DNA of 46,835 nt, taken from assembly GCA_938040985.1 (NCBI GenBank), contig CALHZD010000139.1, forward strand, positions 1 through 46,835, read 5' to 3'. Positions 1 through 7,894 of this stretch are shown piece after piece (the stretch's first letter is position 1; each line of letters opens with the position of its first letter). The stretch is from an uncultured Propionivibrio sp. (lineage in GTDB: Bacteria > Pseudomonadota > Gammaproteobacteria > Burkholderiales > Rhodocyclaceae). The notes under the pieces are model-generated. The model made no database searches. It was not told the DNA's origin and was given only the letters and a program-made list of their open reading frames with translations. The translations under genes were made by a program, and so were the position numbers.

Positions 1-746
1 CAGATGCAGGCGCCGCGCCAGCCGCCGGCGCGCCAACCGATGCCGAAGCGGCCAAAAAAGCCGCCATTGCCGCCGCGATGGCGCGCGCCCGTCAACAGCG
101 CGAAGCTGCCCAGGCAGCCGCCCAGCCTACTGATGCAGCGGGCAACGCCGACGCACCCGCCAACGGGGATCATGCGGGCGAACAAGGCGGACAAGGAGCC
201 CAAAGCACACCACACGCCGACGACAAAGCCGCCACCAAGCAAGCATTGATTGCCGCCGCCAAAGAGCGCGCACAGCGGATGCGCGAAGCACGGCTGGCAG
301 CAGCCCATGCCGCCGACGCGCCTGCCAGCGTAAACCACACGGACAAGCAAGGCGCACAAAGCACGCCTGCCACTGATGACAAAGCAGCCGCCAAGCAGGC
401 GCTCATCGCCGCCGCCAAGGAACGCGCGCAGCGGATGCGCGAAGCCAAAATGGCCGCAGCCAATGTCAATACCCCTGACAAAGCGGCTCCCAGCCCCGAT
501 GGCGCAGGCAAGCAGGCGGCAGAACTCTCTTCTCCGCCAGACACGCCATCCGGCGCGCCGGCCGGCGGGCAATCCATCAGAGAGCAATCCGCCGACGACA
601 AAGCCGCCGCCAAGCAGGCGCTTATCGCCGCCGCCAAAGCGCGCGCGCAGCGGATGCGCGAAGCGCGGCAGGCCGCCGCTCAGGCAGCCGCAACCAGGGA
701 CAAAACCGCGACAGCCGACGCCGAAGATTCAGGACCCCAGCGATGA
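1..746 (+). CDS. rnfC: RnfC C-terminal part (electron transport complex subunit C), 5' end outside window
   Basis: The open frame enters at the window edge and stops at 744-746. Only the low-complexity tail of the protein is present. It is rich in Ala, Lys and Arg and contains three near-identical modules of the form KQALIAAAKxRAQRMREA (nt about 234-305, 387-458 and 612-683), each preceded by DDKAA. Such Ala/Lys helical repeats are typical of the RnfC/RsxC C-terminus, beyond the Fe-S and NADH-binding domains. The assignment rests on this tail and on the following rnfD, rnfG and rnfE genes. The stop overlaps the rnfD start as ATGA, so translation is probably coupled. The NADH, FMN and 4Fe-4S motifs of RnfC lie outside the window and cannot be checked. 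Confidence 0.85.
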   Translation, partial: DAGAAPAAGAPTDAEAAKKAAIAAAMARARQQREAAQAAAQPTDAAGNADAPANGDHAGEQGGQGAQSTPHADDKAATKQALIAAAKERAQRMREARLAAAHAADAPASVNHTDKQGAQSTPATDDKAAAKQALIAAAKERAQRMREAKMAAANVNTPDKAAPSPDGAGKQAAELSSPPDTPSGAPAGGQSIREQSADDKAAAKQALIAAAKARAQRMREARQAAAQAAATRDKTATADAEDSGPQR

Positions 747-1759
747 TGGATTTCCAGACCTCACCATATCTGCTGCAAAACGTCAGCGTCCGGCGCATCA
801 TGCTGTACGTGCTGGCCGCGCTGCTACCCGGCATCACCGCGTATGTCTGGCAGATCGGCCCGGCCATCCTCGTCCAGATAACGCTCGCCACCCTCACGGC
901 ACTGGCATCGGAAGCGCTGATGCTCAAGCTGCGCGGCAAGCCGCTCATGCTGTTCCTGGGTGACGGCAGCGCCGTCGTTACCGCCTGGCTGATCGCACTG
1001 ACCTTTCCTCCGCTGGCGCCGTGGTGGCTGATCGTCGTCGGCACGGCTTTCGCCATCATCGTTGCCAAGCATTTGTACGGCGGCCTCGGGCAAAATCCGT
1101 TCAATCCGGCAATGGTCGCCTTTGCCGTCTGCATCGTCTCTTTTCCCGCGCTGATGTCGCAATGGCCGCCCGCCGGTCTTTCGGCAAGCTTCAGCGAGCA
1201 GCTGGCGGTGATTTTCGGCTGGGCGCCGCGCATCGACGCCTTCAGCGGCGCAACTGCGCTCGGCGAGCTGAGAAATGCGCTCAGGTACAGCAAAGTTCTA
1301 CTCCCAATCGAAACCATCGTCGCGGATAAAAAAATATTTGGCAGCATCGCCGGGCGCGGCTGGGAGTGGATTTCATTCGCTTACCTGCTGGGCGGTCTAT
1401 GGCTCTGGCGCTGCAAAATTATCGACTGGCGGCAGCCATTGGGTTTCATTGCGGGTCTGACGTTGATCGCCGGCGCCTTCTGGCTTTTTGACGCTGAGGG
1501 TTTTGCCAGCCCGCTCTTCCACCTCTTTTCCGGCGGCGCGATGCTCGGCGCCTTTTTCATCGTCACCGACCCGATTTCCGGCTGCACAACACCGCGCGGC
1601 AAGTTGCTATTCGGCTTCTTCGTCGGCCTGATCGCTTATGTCATCCGCGCTTTCGGCGGCTATCCCGACGGCGTCGCTTTCGCCGTCCTCTTTCTCAACA
1701 TCTGCGTACCGCTCATCGACATGCATACGCAACCGCCGGTTTTCGGCCTGAAAAAATGA
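743..1759 (+). CDS. rnfD: RnfD, membrane subunit of the Rnf ion-translocating ferredoxin:NAD+ oxidoreductase
   Basis: This 338-residue polytopic inner-membrane protein belongs to the NqrB/RnfD family. Hydrophobic helices start at about residue 18 and run to the C-terminus. The motif D-A-F-S-G-A-T-A-L (around residues 166-173) matches the covalent FMN attachment site, with Thr171 as the expected flavinylated residue. Known role of the family: together with RnfABCEG it couples electron flow between ferredoxin and NAD(H) to ion movement, or (as Rsx) reduces SoxR. Start ATG 743 overlaps the rnfC stop, and the stop overlaps the rnfG start by ATGA at 1756-1759. Length is normal for the family and no lesion is seen. 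Confidence 0.96.
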   Translation: MMDFQTSPYLLQNVSVRRIMLYVLAALLPGITAYVWQIGPAILVQITLATLTALASEALMLKLRGKPLMLFLGDGSAVVTAWLIALTFPPLAPWWLIVVGTAFAIIVAKHLYGGLGQNPFNPAMVAFAVCIVSFPALMSQWPPAGLSASFSEQLAVIFGWAPRIDAFSGATALGELRNALRYSKVLLPIETIVADKKIFGSIAGRGWEWISFAYLLGGLWLWRCKIIDWRQPLGFIAGLTLIAGAFWLFDAEGFASPLFHLFSGGAMLGAFFIVTDPISGCTTPRGKLLFGFFVGLIAYVIRAFGGYPDGVAFAVLFLNICVPLIDMHTQPPVFGLKK

Positions 1760-2421
1760 CCCCGACACCGCCACCTGTCAAGCCATCCAGCGCCCTGAAA
1801 ACAGCGCTACATACTTCAGCCATTTTGCTGGTTTTCGTCAGCGTGTTCACCGCGTTATTGTCCGGCGTGTACACTTTGGCGCATCCCATCATCAAAGAAT
1901 CGTCCGGAAGCGCAAAAATCATGCGTCTGGCTCATGAAATCCTCCCGACTTCGGCCTACGACAACACTCTGCTCAAAGACACGGTCGAAATTCCTGCCAC
2001 ATCGGCGCTCGGACAGAATGAAGCCAGCATCGCTTACCGCGCCCGCAAAGACGGCAATCCGGTCGCTTTGATACTCCAGGCGAGCGCGCCTGATGGTTAC
2101 GCGGGGAGAATCCACCTGCTTCTGGTAGTCGCCCCGGATGGCAGGTTGTTTGGGGTGCGTGTCCTACAACATCGGGAAACCCCCGGCCTGGGCGATTACA
2201 TCGACCCGAAGAAGGATAAAAACAAAAAACGCCCGTGGATCGGTCAGTTCACGAACGCCAACCCGGCGGCCGAAAGTGAAAGCGACTGGCGCGTCAAAAA
2301 AGATGGGGGCCGCTTCGACGCCATGGCGGGCGCGACGGTTTCGCCGCGCGCCGTCATCAAGGCCGTGCGCAAGGCGGCGCTGTACGTCGCCGCAAACCAT
2401 GAGGCATTGTTCAGACCATGA
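1756..2421 (+). CDS. rnfG: RnfG, FMN-binding subunit of the Rnf complex
   Basis: The product has 221 residues with one N-terminal membrane anchor (about residues 17-43) followed by a periplasmic FMN-binding domain. The motif A-G-A-T-V-S-P near the C-terminus matches the S/A-G-A-T signature, with Thr194 as the expected covalent FMN attachment residue. The stretch H-R-E-T-P-G-L-G (around 141-148) is the other hallmark of the RnfG/NqrC fold. The start overlaps rnfD by ATGA. Its stop TGA (2419-2421) overlaps the ATG of a small gap ORF rather than rnfE directly. Confidence 0.96.
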   Translation: MTPTPPPVKPSSALKTALHTSAILLVFVSVFTALLSGVYTLAHPIIKESSGSAKIMRLAHEILPTSAYDNTLLKDTVEIPATSALGQNEASIAYRARKDGNPVALILQASAPDGYAGRIHLLLVVAPDGRLFGVRVLQHRETPGLGDYIDPKKDKNKKRPWIGQFTNANPAAESESDWRVKKDGGRFDAMAGATVSPRAVIKAVRKAALYVAANHEALFRP

Positions 2422-2612
2422 GCGTGAAGCTGACATCGGCCCGTTTCCCGGTTCGTTTTTCGACCCATTTTCCGGCCCGCTGCGGCATCCTGTCCGCCGC
2501 AGCTGAACCCGCATTGCGTTTTATGCGCTTTGTACGCTTTGTAAATTTTGCACGCTGTGTTCGTGCTCTCCGGCTCCGCCTAGACATCATCGATAAGGCA
2601 CCGACATCATGA
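2418..2612 (+). CDS. Small ORF filling the rnfG-rnfE gap, function unknown
   Basis: This 64-codon frame starts at an ATG overlapping the rnfG stop (ATGA, 2418-2421). It ends with a TGA overlapping the rnfE ATG (ATGA, 2609-2612), so it occupies the gap exactly and would keep the operon translationally coupled. The product is Arg/Phe-rich with a repetitive middle (M-R-F-V-R-F-V-N-F) that comes from a 9-bp-period tandem repeat at 2520-2564. I do not recognise a domain. It may be a short coupling peptide, or simply an insertion that preserved frame at both ends. Coding status is uncertain. Confidence 0.3.
   Translation: MSVKLTSARFPVRFSTHFPARCGILSAAAEPALRFMRFVRFVNFARCVRALRLRLDIIDKAPTS
2520..2564 (+). 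repeat. Degenerate 9-bp-period tandem repeat in rnfG-rnfE gap
   Basis: Five consecutive 9-mers can be read: TTTATGCGC, TTTGTACGC, TTTGTAAAT, TTTGCACGC and TGTGTTCGT. The same periodicity with related units is seen between ccmC and ccmD (10908-10952), and in shorter form near 13286-13310 and 20340-20365. Confidence 0.7.
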
Positions 2613-3295
2613 CCACGATGACCCGTGAGGAATTCCGCCAGATTGCCGCCAACGGCATCTGGGAACAAAACACCAGCCTGGTGCAAGTCACCGGCCTGTG
2701 TCCGCTGCTTGCCGTGAGCACCAATCTCGTCAATGGCGCCATGCTTTCACTGGCGACGATTATGGCCATGGCCATGGCCGGCCTGGCCGTCGCCAGCCTG
2801 CGCCGATGGATTCCGCATGAGATCCGCATTCCCATCTTCATCCTGATTCTCGCGACGCTGGTGACGATCGTCGATCTGCTTTTCAACGCATATCTGCATG
2901 AGTTGTATCAAATACTCGGCATCTTCATCCCGCTGATCGTCACCAATTGCATCGCCCTGTCGCGGATTGAAGCGTATGCCTCCAAGCACCCGCCGCTGCA
3001 AGCATTTTTCGATGGGATTTTCATGGGGGTCGGCATGTTATGGACGCTTTCCCTGCTCGGCGGATTGCGCGAGCTGATCGGCGGCGGCACGCTGTTTTCC
3101 GGTATCGACCTGATTATCCCCGGCCTGTCGCCGCTTCAGGTCTTGCCGGAAGATTATCCGGGCTTTTTGCTGGCGATTCTGCCGCCCGGCGCATTTATCC
3201 TGCTCGGCTGCCTGATCGCCGCCAAGAACTGGCTGGAAGCCCGCCGCGCTGCGCGCCAGCACGCGCGAGCGGCGCTGTCTTTGCAGAACGCTTAA
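2609..3295 (+). CDS. rnfE: RnfE, membrane subunit of the Rnf complex
   Basis: This 228-residue integral membrane protein belongs to the NqrD/RnfE family. Diagnostic stretches are an N-terminal N-x-I-W-x-Q-N-x-x-L-V-Q, the sequence L-G-L/P-L-L-A-V-S-T, and I-P-L-I-V-T-N-C-I near residues 111-119, which carries the conserved Cys in a half-channel helix. The basic C-terminal tail (ARRAARQHARAAL) is common in this family. The first ATG (2609) overlaps the stop of the preceding small ORF; a second ATG lies at 2618. Shine-Dalgarno complementarity is weak (AAGG about 12 nt upstream), which fits start by coupling. Confidence 0.95.
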   Translation: MTTMTREEFRQIAANGIWEQNTSLVQVTGLCPLLAVSTNLVNGAMLSLATIMAMAMAGLAVASLRRWIPHEIRIPIFILILATLVTIVDLLFNAYLHELYQILGIFIPLIVTNCIALSRIEAYASKHPPLQAFFDGIFMGVGMLWTLSLLGGLRELIGGGTLFSGIDLIIPGLSPLQVLPEDYPGFLLAILPPGAFILLGCLIAAKNWLEARRAARQHARAALSLQNA

Positions 3296-3308
3296 GACAG
3301 GCGCTGCC

Positions 3309-3968
3309 ATGAACGCCGCCAAGCGCGCCGAAATCTTCCGTCGCCTGCGCGAGGCCAACCCCACGCCGACGACGGAGCTTGTCTATGCCACGCCGTTCCA
3401 GCTGCTGGTTGCCGTCATCCTCTCGGCGCAGGCGACCGACAAAAGCGTCAATCTCGCCACGCGCAGGCTTTTTGCCGACGCCCCCACGCCCCAGGCCATG
3501 CTGGCGCTGGGCGAGGAAAAGCTGGCCGAATATATCAACCGCATCGGCCTTTTTCGCACCAAATCAAAAAATGTCATCGCCACCTGCCGGGCATTGCTTA
3601 CCTTGCACGGCGGCGAGGTTCCGCGCCAGCGCGAGGCGCTGGAAGCGCTCCCCGGCGTCGGCCGCAAGACCGCCAACGTCGTCCTCAACACCGCCTTCGG
3701 CGAACCGACCATTGCCGTCGATACGCATATTTTCCGCGTCGCCAACCGGACAAAACTCGCGCCCGGAAAAACGCCGCTCGCCGTCGAGCAAGGGCTGCTC
3801 AAAACGACGCCCAAAGCATTCCGGCGGGACGCCCACCATTGGCTGATTCTGCACGGCCGCTATGTCTGCAAGGCGCGCCGGCCAGAGTGCTGGCGCTGCT
3901 TGATCGCTGACCTGTGCGAATATCAGGACAAGACATTCCCCGCATCATCCGAGATCCCTACGCCATGA
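3309..3968 (+). CDS. nth: Endonuclease III, DNA glycosylase/AP lyase
   Basis: The product has 219 residues and lines up with E. coli Nth without offset at the key positions. The helix-hairpin-helix is L-P-G-V-G-R-K-T-A-N with catalytic Lys120. Catalytic Asp138 lies in V-D-T-H-I-F-R. The 4Fe-4S cluster loop has Cys187, Cys194, Cys197 and Cys203 (C-x6-C-x2-C-x5-C). It removes oxidised pyrimidines and nicks the abasic site in base-excision repair. It follows rnfE by 13 bp, the usual rnf-nth arrangement in proteobacteria. Its stop overlaps the next start by ATGA. Confidence 0.97.
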   Translation: MNAAKRAEIFRRLREANPTPTTELVYATPFQLLVAVILSAQATDKSVNLATRRLFADAPTPQAMLALGEEKLAEYINRIGLFRTKSKNVIATCRALLTLHGGEVPRQREALEALPGVGRKTANVVLNTAFGEPTIAVDTHIFRVANRTKLAPGKTPLAVEQGLLKTTPKAFRRDAHHWLILHGRYVCKARRPECWRCLIADLCEYQDKTFPASSEIPTP

Positions 3969-4600
3969 CGCATTCCCAATCACCCGCCATCCTGCCGCCT
4001 TTGAACGAACACGCCTCGGCGCTGGATCGGCAATTGTCTTTCATCGTCGAAATCGACCGCCTCAAGGGCGTTCTACGCCAGAACTCGCTGGCCGACGGCA
4101 GCCGGCGTGAAAACAGCGCCGAGCATAGCTGGCACGTGGCGCTCCTGGCGTTGGTGCTGGCCGAATACGCCGCCGCGCCGATCGATGTCGCTCACGCCGT
4201 GCGTATGCTGCTCATCCACGATCTTGTCGAGATCGACGCTGGCGATACCTTTGCCTACGACGCACAGGGAATCAGCACGCAGCGGCAACGCGAACAGACC
4301 GCCTGCGAGCGCATCTTCGGGCTGTTGCCGCCGGCGCAGGCGCAGGATTTCCGCACGCTCTGGGAGGAATTTGATGCGGGAGAAACGCCGGAAGCGCGCT
4401 ACGCGCTCGCCGTCGACCGGCTGATGCCGATGATTCACAATACGCTGACTGAAGGCCGCGCCTGGCGCGCCAACGGCGTTGTCGCCGGCCAGGTGCGCCA
4501 TCGCGCCGAATCCATCGCGCGCGGCGCGCCTGAACTCGGCGCGCTGGCCGAGCGGCTGATCGCCGCCTCGGTCAAGGCGGGCATCTTGCCGGAAGCCTGA
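3965..4600 (+). CDS. HD-domain hydrolase, 5'-nucleotidase (YfbR-like/HD_3) family
   Basis: The start is placed at ATG 3965, which overlaps the nth stop as ATGA; an in-frame codon at 3914 lies inside nth and is less likely. The protein has 211 residues. The metal-binding HD signature is visible: E-N-S-A-E-H-S-W-H, then L-I-H-D-L-V-E-I-D-A-G-D-T-F, and a later Asp in A-V-D-R-L-M-P. This is the pattern of the HD_3 / YfbR-like phosphohydrolases, which dephosphorylate (deoxy)nucleoside monophosphates or related metabolites. The exact substrate cannot be read from the sequence. It is the last gene before a 1.2-kb repeat block. Confidence 0.85.
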   Translation: MTHSQSPAILPPLNEHASALDRQLSFIVEIDRLKGVLRQNSLADGSRRENSAEHSWHVALLALVLAEYAAAPIDVAHAVRMLLIHDLVEIDAGDTFAYDAQGISTQRQREQTACERIFGLLPPAQAQDFRTLWEEFDAGETPEARYALAVDRLMPMIHNTLTEGRAWRANGVVAGQVRHRAESIARGAPELGALAERLIAASVKAGILPEA

Positions 4601-4610
4601 GGTAGCGGCT

Positions 4611-5070
4611 TCCTTTGCCAACCTACGGCGTTAGCTTGCCTTGCCATACTGAGCGTACTGCCAGCAGCTTACCGCCTTGCCTTTGGCAAAGTCGAGCCGC
4701 TCTCTCTTTAAGCTTGCGGGGTCTTCTCCGAAATCCGTAAAAACAGGGCAGAAAACATAAAATGCCCGGAGGTCCTTTAAACACAAGGACTTCATAGCAT
4801 CAAAAAACATAAACCAGAGCGCCGTGCCCGGCCAGCCCTCTGAAACCCGCGTGAATAAAGGCGCTCCGAGCATAGCGTCCGGAGACGCCCTGTTTACAAG
4901 GATTCTGGAGTATCTCTCCTTGGAGATGCCCTAAATACACAGGCTGGCGAGCAGCCCTTCTGAAATGCCCTAAATACGCGGGCTAGCGGGCAGCCCTTCT
5001 GTAACGCCCAAGGGTAAAGGACTTCAAGGCAGGCATCCTGAAACTAAATAAAAAAACAAGAACCATCACA
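4611..5070. repeat. Intergenic structured repeat block A
   Basis: This gene-free DNA consists of recurrent units. At 4624-4700 there is an element (TACGGCGTT ... CTTACCGCCTTG ... GGCAAAGT) found again in inverted orientation at about 30800-30885. It is followed by a core (CAGAAAACATAAAATGC ... GCATCAAAAAACATAAAC, 4749-4814) present also at 5413-5476 and inverted at 30693-30752. After that come palindromic units of the type CCCT-xxTAAACA-GGGC, for example near 4886 and 4927. Reverse-strand ORFs here are rejected as genes because the copies differ by frame-breaking indels. Confidence 0.75.
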
Positions 5071-5137
5071 GCCTGCGCGCTGACTTCCACTCATGAAACC
5101 TCTCTTGATGCCGTTGCGCTGAGCGGCAGCGCGCCCC

Positions 5138-5171
5138 GCTGACTTTCTTTGCCTCGCCAAAGAAAGTCAGC
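5138..5171. repeat. Perfect 14-bp inverted repeat (hairpin)
   Basis: GCTGACTTTCTTTG and its exact complement CAAAGAAAGTCAGC flank a 6-nt loop (CCTCGC). It is followed by a further AAAGAAA, giving the look of a widely dispersed extragenic palindrome. No T-run follows on the plus strand, so a classical terminator is not supported. Confidence 0.75.
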
Positions 5172-5334
5172 AAAGAAAAGCGACACCAAGGTGCAGAAGA
5201 CTCCTTGCAGCGGGTTTACTTGGCGGCGAGCTTGATCACTTGCTTGCGCTCAGACAATCAAGCCCTTGCCTCCGCCAAGCAGCCCCGCGCCTGCGGCTGC
5301 GCCTAAGGGGTTTGGGGGGTTGTAGTTATCGAAT

Positions 5335-5781
5335 ACGTAAAGAGGTATGCCCGGAAACCCTTATAAACAGGGCTTCTCCGAACACCCCGCCCTGAGACCC
5401 TTACAAACAGACCAGAAAACATAAAATGCTCTGAGAAGCCTAAATACAAGGGCTTCAGAGCATCAAAAAACATAAACTGGAACACTGCGCCTGACCAACT
5501 TTCTGCACCCGTGTAGATAGAGCATCTTCGGGCGTCTGTTCTGAAGCCATTTATCCACGGGCATTTCAAACGGGCTGCCCGGAACCCTTGTAAACAGGAC
5601 ATCTCAGAGCACCTGCTCAGAAATACCCTATCTACGCGGGCTCCAAGGTACTTTACTTGGAGAACTTTATCTATGCGGTTTTCCAAGAAGGATGCTCTGG
5701 AGCCCTTGTAAACAGGGCGTTTCGGAAGGGCTGCCCGCCAGCCCTTTATTGATAAGGGTTTCAGAGGCGCCCCGAAAACTC
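5335..5781. repeat. Intergenic structured repeat block C
   Basis: This is a second run of the same units as block A. It holds CCCTTATAAACAGGGC at about 5358, the AAAACATAAAATGC / CATCAAAAAACATAAAC core at 5413-5476, and CCCTTGTAAACAGG-type units near 5585 and 5703. The stretch between the blocks (5071-5334) contains the 5138 hairpin and a GC-rich tail, and I see no gene in it. Confidence 0.7.
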
Positions 5782-6714
5782 TTACCTCAGGGGCGCCCGC
5801 CCGGAGGGGTGCTGGCGTTTATCTAAGGCCGCCGGCGACTTTGCATTTGCCGCCTGCCGCATTTTCTCCTGCGCCGCCTGCAAGGATTTTTCGAGCATGA
5901 TCGCCTCGTCCGAGCCGGTTTCAAGCAGCGGCAGCAGGCGCTGCCAGTGCGTGATCGCCGCTGCAAAATCGCCGCGCTCGTCAGCGGCCAGCCCCGCCAT
6001 GAACAGCGCTTGCGGTTGCTGCGGGTCAAGTTTGAGCGCGGCGTCGATCAGCGCTTCGGCGCGCGGGCTGGCCACGCCGCCCTCCGCCCGGATCAGCGTA
6101 TAGGCATATTCGGCAAGCAGCGCCGGGTCGCCGTTAATCCGCGCACGGCCTTTTTCAAAAGCTGCGGCGGCTTCGGGAAAACGCCCCAGCGCTTTGTAGG
6201 CGCGGGCGAGTGCCAGCCATCCCTCAGCATCATCGGGGTTGGTTTTGAGCTGCACGACGCGCCGGGCAAGCGCTGCCGTGTCTTGCTGCGCAGCAGGCGG
6301 CGTCAAGACCTGCGGATTGCCGATCCCTGCGTAGATCAGCGCTGCCGCCAGCGGCATCGCCACGGCAATCCCCCATGCGCTGCGCCCGTCCAGCCCGCGC
6401 GGCGCGGCGTCGGGCGCTGTTCCGGCAGATGGTCCATCGGTTGCCGCCGTTGCATCCACCGCATCCGTTTCATTCATTTCCGCCAATAAACGCCGCCGCA
6501 AATCTTCCCGCGCCTGCTCGAAATCTTCTGCGCTCAGCAGCCCGGCATCCCGGTCGCGCACCAGCGCCTGCCATTGGTCGCGGTAAATCTCGAGGCCCGC
6601 CGGCGCCGGTTTTGACGTCCGCTCCGGCAAGCGCCGCCCAGGGCGCAACAAAACCGCCACAACCGCCAGCGTCAGCGCCGCCGTCAGCACGATAAACAGC
6701 ACAACGGCGCTCAC
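5782..6714 (-). CDS. ccmI: CcmI, TPR-containing cytochrome c biogenesis apo-cytochrome chaperone
   Basis: The product has 310 residues. An N-terminal membrane helix (about residues 4-24) is followed by a cytoplasmic coiled segment (Y-R-D-Q-W-Q-A-L ... R-D-L-R-R-R-L-L-A-E, about 44-80). A second hydrophobic helix (about 112-130) leads into a periplasmic TPR region (A-E-G-W-L-A-L-A-R-A-Y-K-A-L-G-R and similar repeats). This layout is that of CcmI/CycH, which presents apocytochrome c to CcmFH. The start overlaps the ccmH stop by ATGA (6711-6714). It is the last gene of the ccm operon. Confidence 0.9.
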   Translation of the reverse strand: MSAVVLFIVLTAALTLAVVAVLLRPGRRLPERTSKPAPAGLEIYRDQWQALVRDRDAGLLSAEDFEQAREDLRRRLLAEMNETDAVDATAATDGPSAGTAPDAAPRGLDGRSAWGIAVAMPLAAALIYAGIGNPQVLTPPAAQQDTAALARRVVQLKTNPDDAEGWLALARAYKALGRFPEAAAAFEKGRARINGDPALLAEYAYTLIRAEGGVASPRAEALIDAALKLDPQQPQALFMAGLAADERGDFAAAITHWQRLLPLLETGSDEAIMLEKSLQAAQEKMRQAANAKSPAALDKRQHPSGRAPLR

Positions 6715-7307
6715 GACTTTTCCTCCGCGCGATCACTGCCGGCATCGGCCAGGAGCCGGTCGGCGCGCCGCCGTTCGGCGTCATTCAGCGGCGCTTCGGC
6801 GGAATGCCGCTGACGGCGGAGGACAACAAGCAAAAGGCCCAGCCCGCCTCCCAGCCATAGAAACGGCCCCGCCCAGAGCAGCCAGGTCGAGGGTTTGAAC
6901 GGCGGCCGGTAGCGGATGAAGTCGCCATAACGGCTGACCATGAAATCAACGATTTCACCATCGCTTTTGCCTGCCGCGATCATGGCCAGAATTTCGCGGC
7001 GCAGATCCTTGGCCAGACCGGCTTGCGACGCGGCCAGCGATTCGTTCTGGCAGACCAGGCAGCGCAGTTCGGACGCAATCGCCGCCAGCCGTTCTTCGGC
7101 CGCATCTGCGGTGCTTCCTGCTTCCTTTGGCGCGGCGGCCGCCGTTGCGCCGGCATCCGCAGCTTCCGTGGCAACTGCGGCAACTGCGGTCAGGCCGCAG
7201 CACAGCGCGGCGCAAAAAAGCGCGCTGCACAAGAGGAGCGCACCGCGCCGGAATAGACGCAGGAGGGGAGAGTGCAGGCAACTATGCCGCATCGACCAGT
7301 CACTCAT
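6711..7307 (-). CDS. ccmH: CcmH, thioredoxin-like apocytochrome c reductase subunit
   Basis: The product has 198 residues. A signal sequence (hydrophobic 21-45) is followed by an Ala-rich linker and the signature L-R-C-L-V-C-Q-N, with redox Cys83 and Cys86 (LRCxxC). Then comes D-L-R-R-E-I-x-x-M-I-A-x-G-K-S-D and a C-terminal membrane anchor around residues 145-165. The N-terminal linker is longer than usual for CcmH. Known role: reduces the CXXCH thiols of apocytochrome together with CcmG before heme ligation by CcmF. Overlaps ccmG and ccmI by ATGA on both sides. Confidence 0.93.
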   Translation of the reverse strand: MSDWSMRHSCLHSPLLRLFRRGALLLCSALFCAALCCGLTAVAAVATEAADAGATAAAAPKEAGSTADAAEERLAAIASELRCLVCQNESLAASQAGLAKDLRREILAMIAAGKSDGEIVDFMVSRYGDFIRYRPPFKPSTWLLWAGPFLWLGGGLGLLLVVLRRQRHSAEAPLNDAERRRADRLLADAGSDRAEEKS

Positions 7308-7894
7308 CGTGACAGCGCTTCAACCAGCGGTAAAATCTTGTCGGCAAGAACCGCCGTCGTCAGCGGACCGGCGTGCCTGAAGCGGATCACGCCCGCCCTG
7401 TCGATAACATAGGTCTCCGGCACGCCAACCACGCCATAGTCCATGCCGACGCGCCCGTCAAGATCGAGAATGGACAGCGCATAAGGATTGCCATGGCGCC
7501 GTAACCAATCTGCGGCGCGCGTCGCCGCCAGCGCCGCTTCTGCGGCCGGCGTCATTTTGTTTATATCGGCGCCAGCATCGCCGCGCACCTCCTGATAGTT
7601 GAGTCCGACCAGCGTCAGCGCCCGATGCCGGCGCATATCGAGCAGCACGGCATGTTCCTGACGGCAGGCGGAACACCAGGTCGCCCAGACGTTGAGCAGC
7701 CAGACCTTGCCGCGCATGGCGCGCGGCGAGAAGTGCTCGCCGCCTAGCTTCGGCAGCGAAAAATCCGGTGCCGGCCGGCCAATCAGCGGTGAAGGCACCG
7801 CCTGCGGATCGTGGTTCAGGCCGGCGGCCAGCAGCCCAGCAAGCACGAGGAAGCCGAACAGCGGCCAGGCGAGGATACCGATCCGCCGGTTCAT
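7304..7894 (-). CDS. ccmG: CcmG/DsbE, membrane-anchored thiol:disulfide oxidoreductase
   Basis: The start is set at ATG 7894 because it overlaps the ccmF stop as ATGA; the open frame extends further upstream inside ccmF and is ignored. The protein has 196 residues. An N-terminal anchor (about 8-25) is followed by a thioredoxin fold with W-A-T-W-C-S-A-C (Cys74, Cys77) and the cis-Pro loop G-V-P-E-T-Y-V-I-D. It keeps apocytochrome c Cys residues reduced in the periplasm. The CSAC active site differs from the commoner CPTC/CPSC, but the CxxC pair is intact. Confidence 0.94.
   Translation of the reverse strand: MNRRIGILAWPLFGFLVLAGLLAAGLNHDPQAVPSPLIGRPAPDFSLPKLGGEHFSPRAMRGKVWLLNVWATWCSACRQEHAVLLDMRRHRALTLVGLNYQEVRGDAGADINKMTPAAEAALAATRAADWLRRHGNPYALSILDLDGRVGMDYGVVGVPETYVIDRAGVIRFRHAGPLTTAVLADKILPLVEALSR

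Noticed and set aside
4631..5686. Two minus-strand ORFs (4631-4873 and 5303-5686) sharing an FMFFDA-like peptide, also seen near 30.7 kb
   Set aside because: The similarity comes from the DNA repeat. The copies differ by a single-base indel right after the shared part, so the frame is not conserved.
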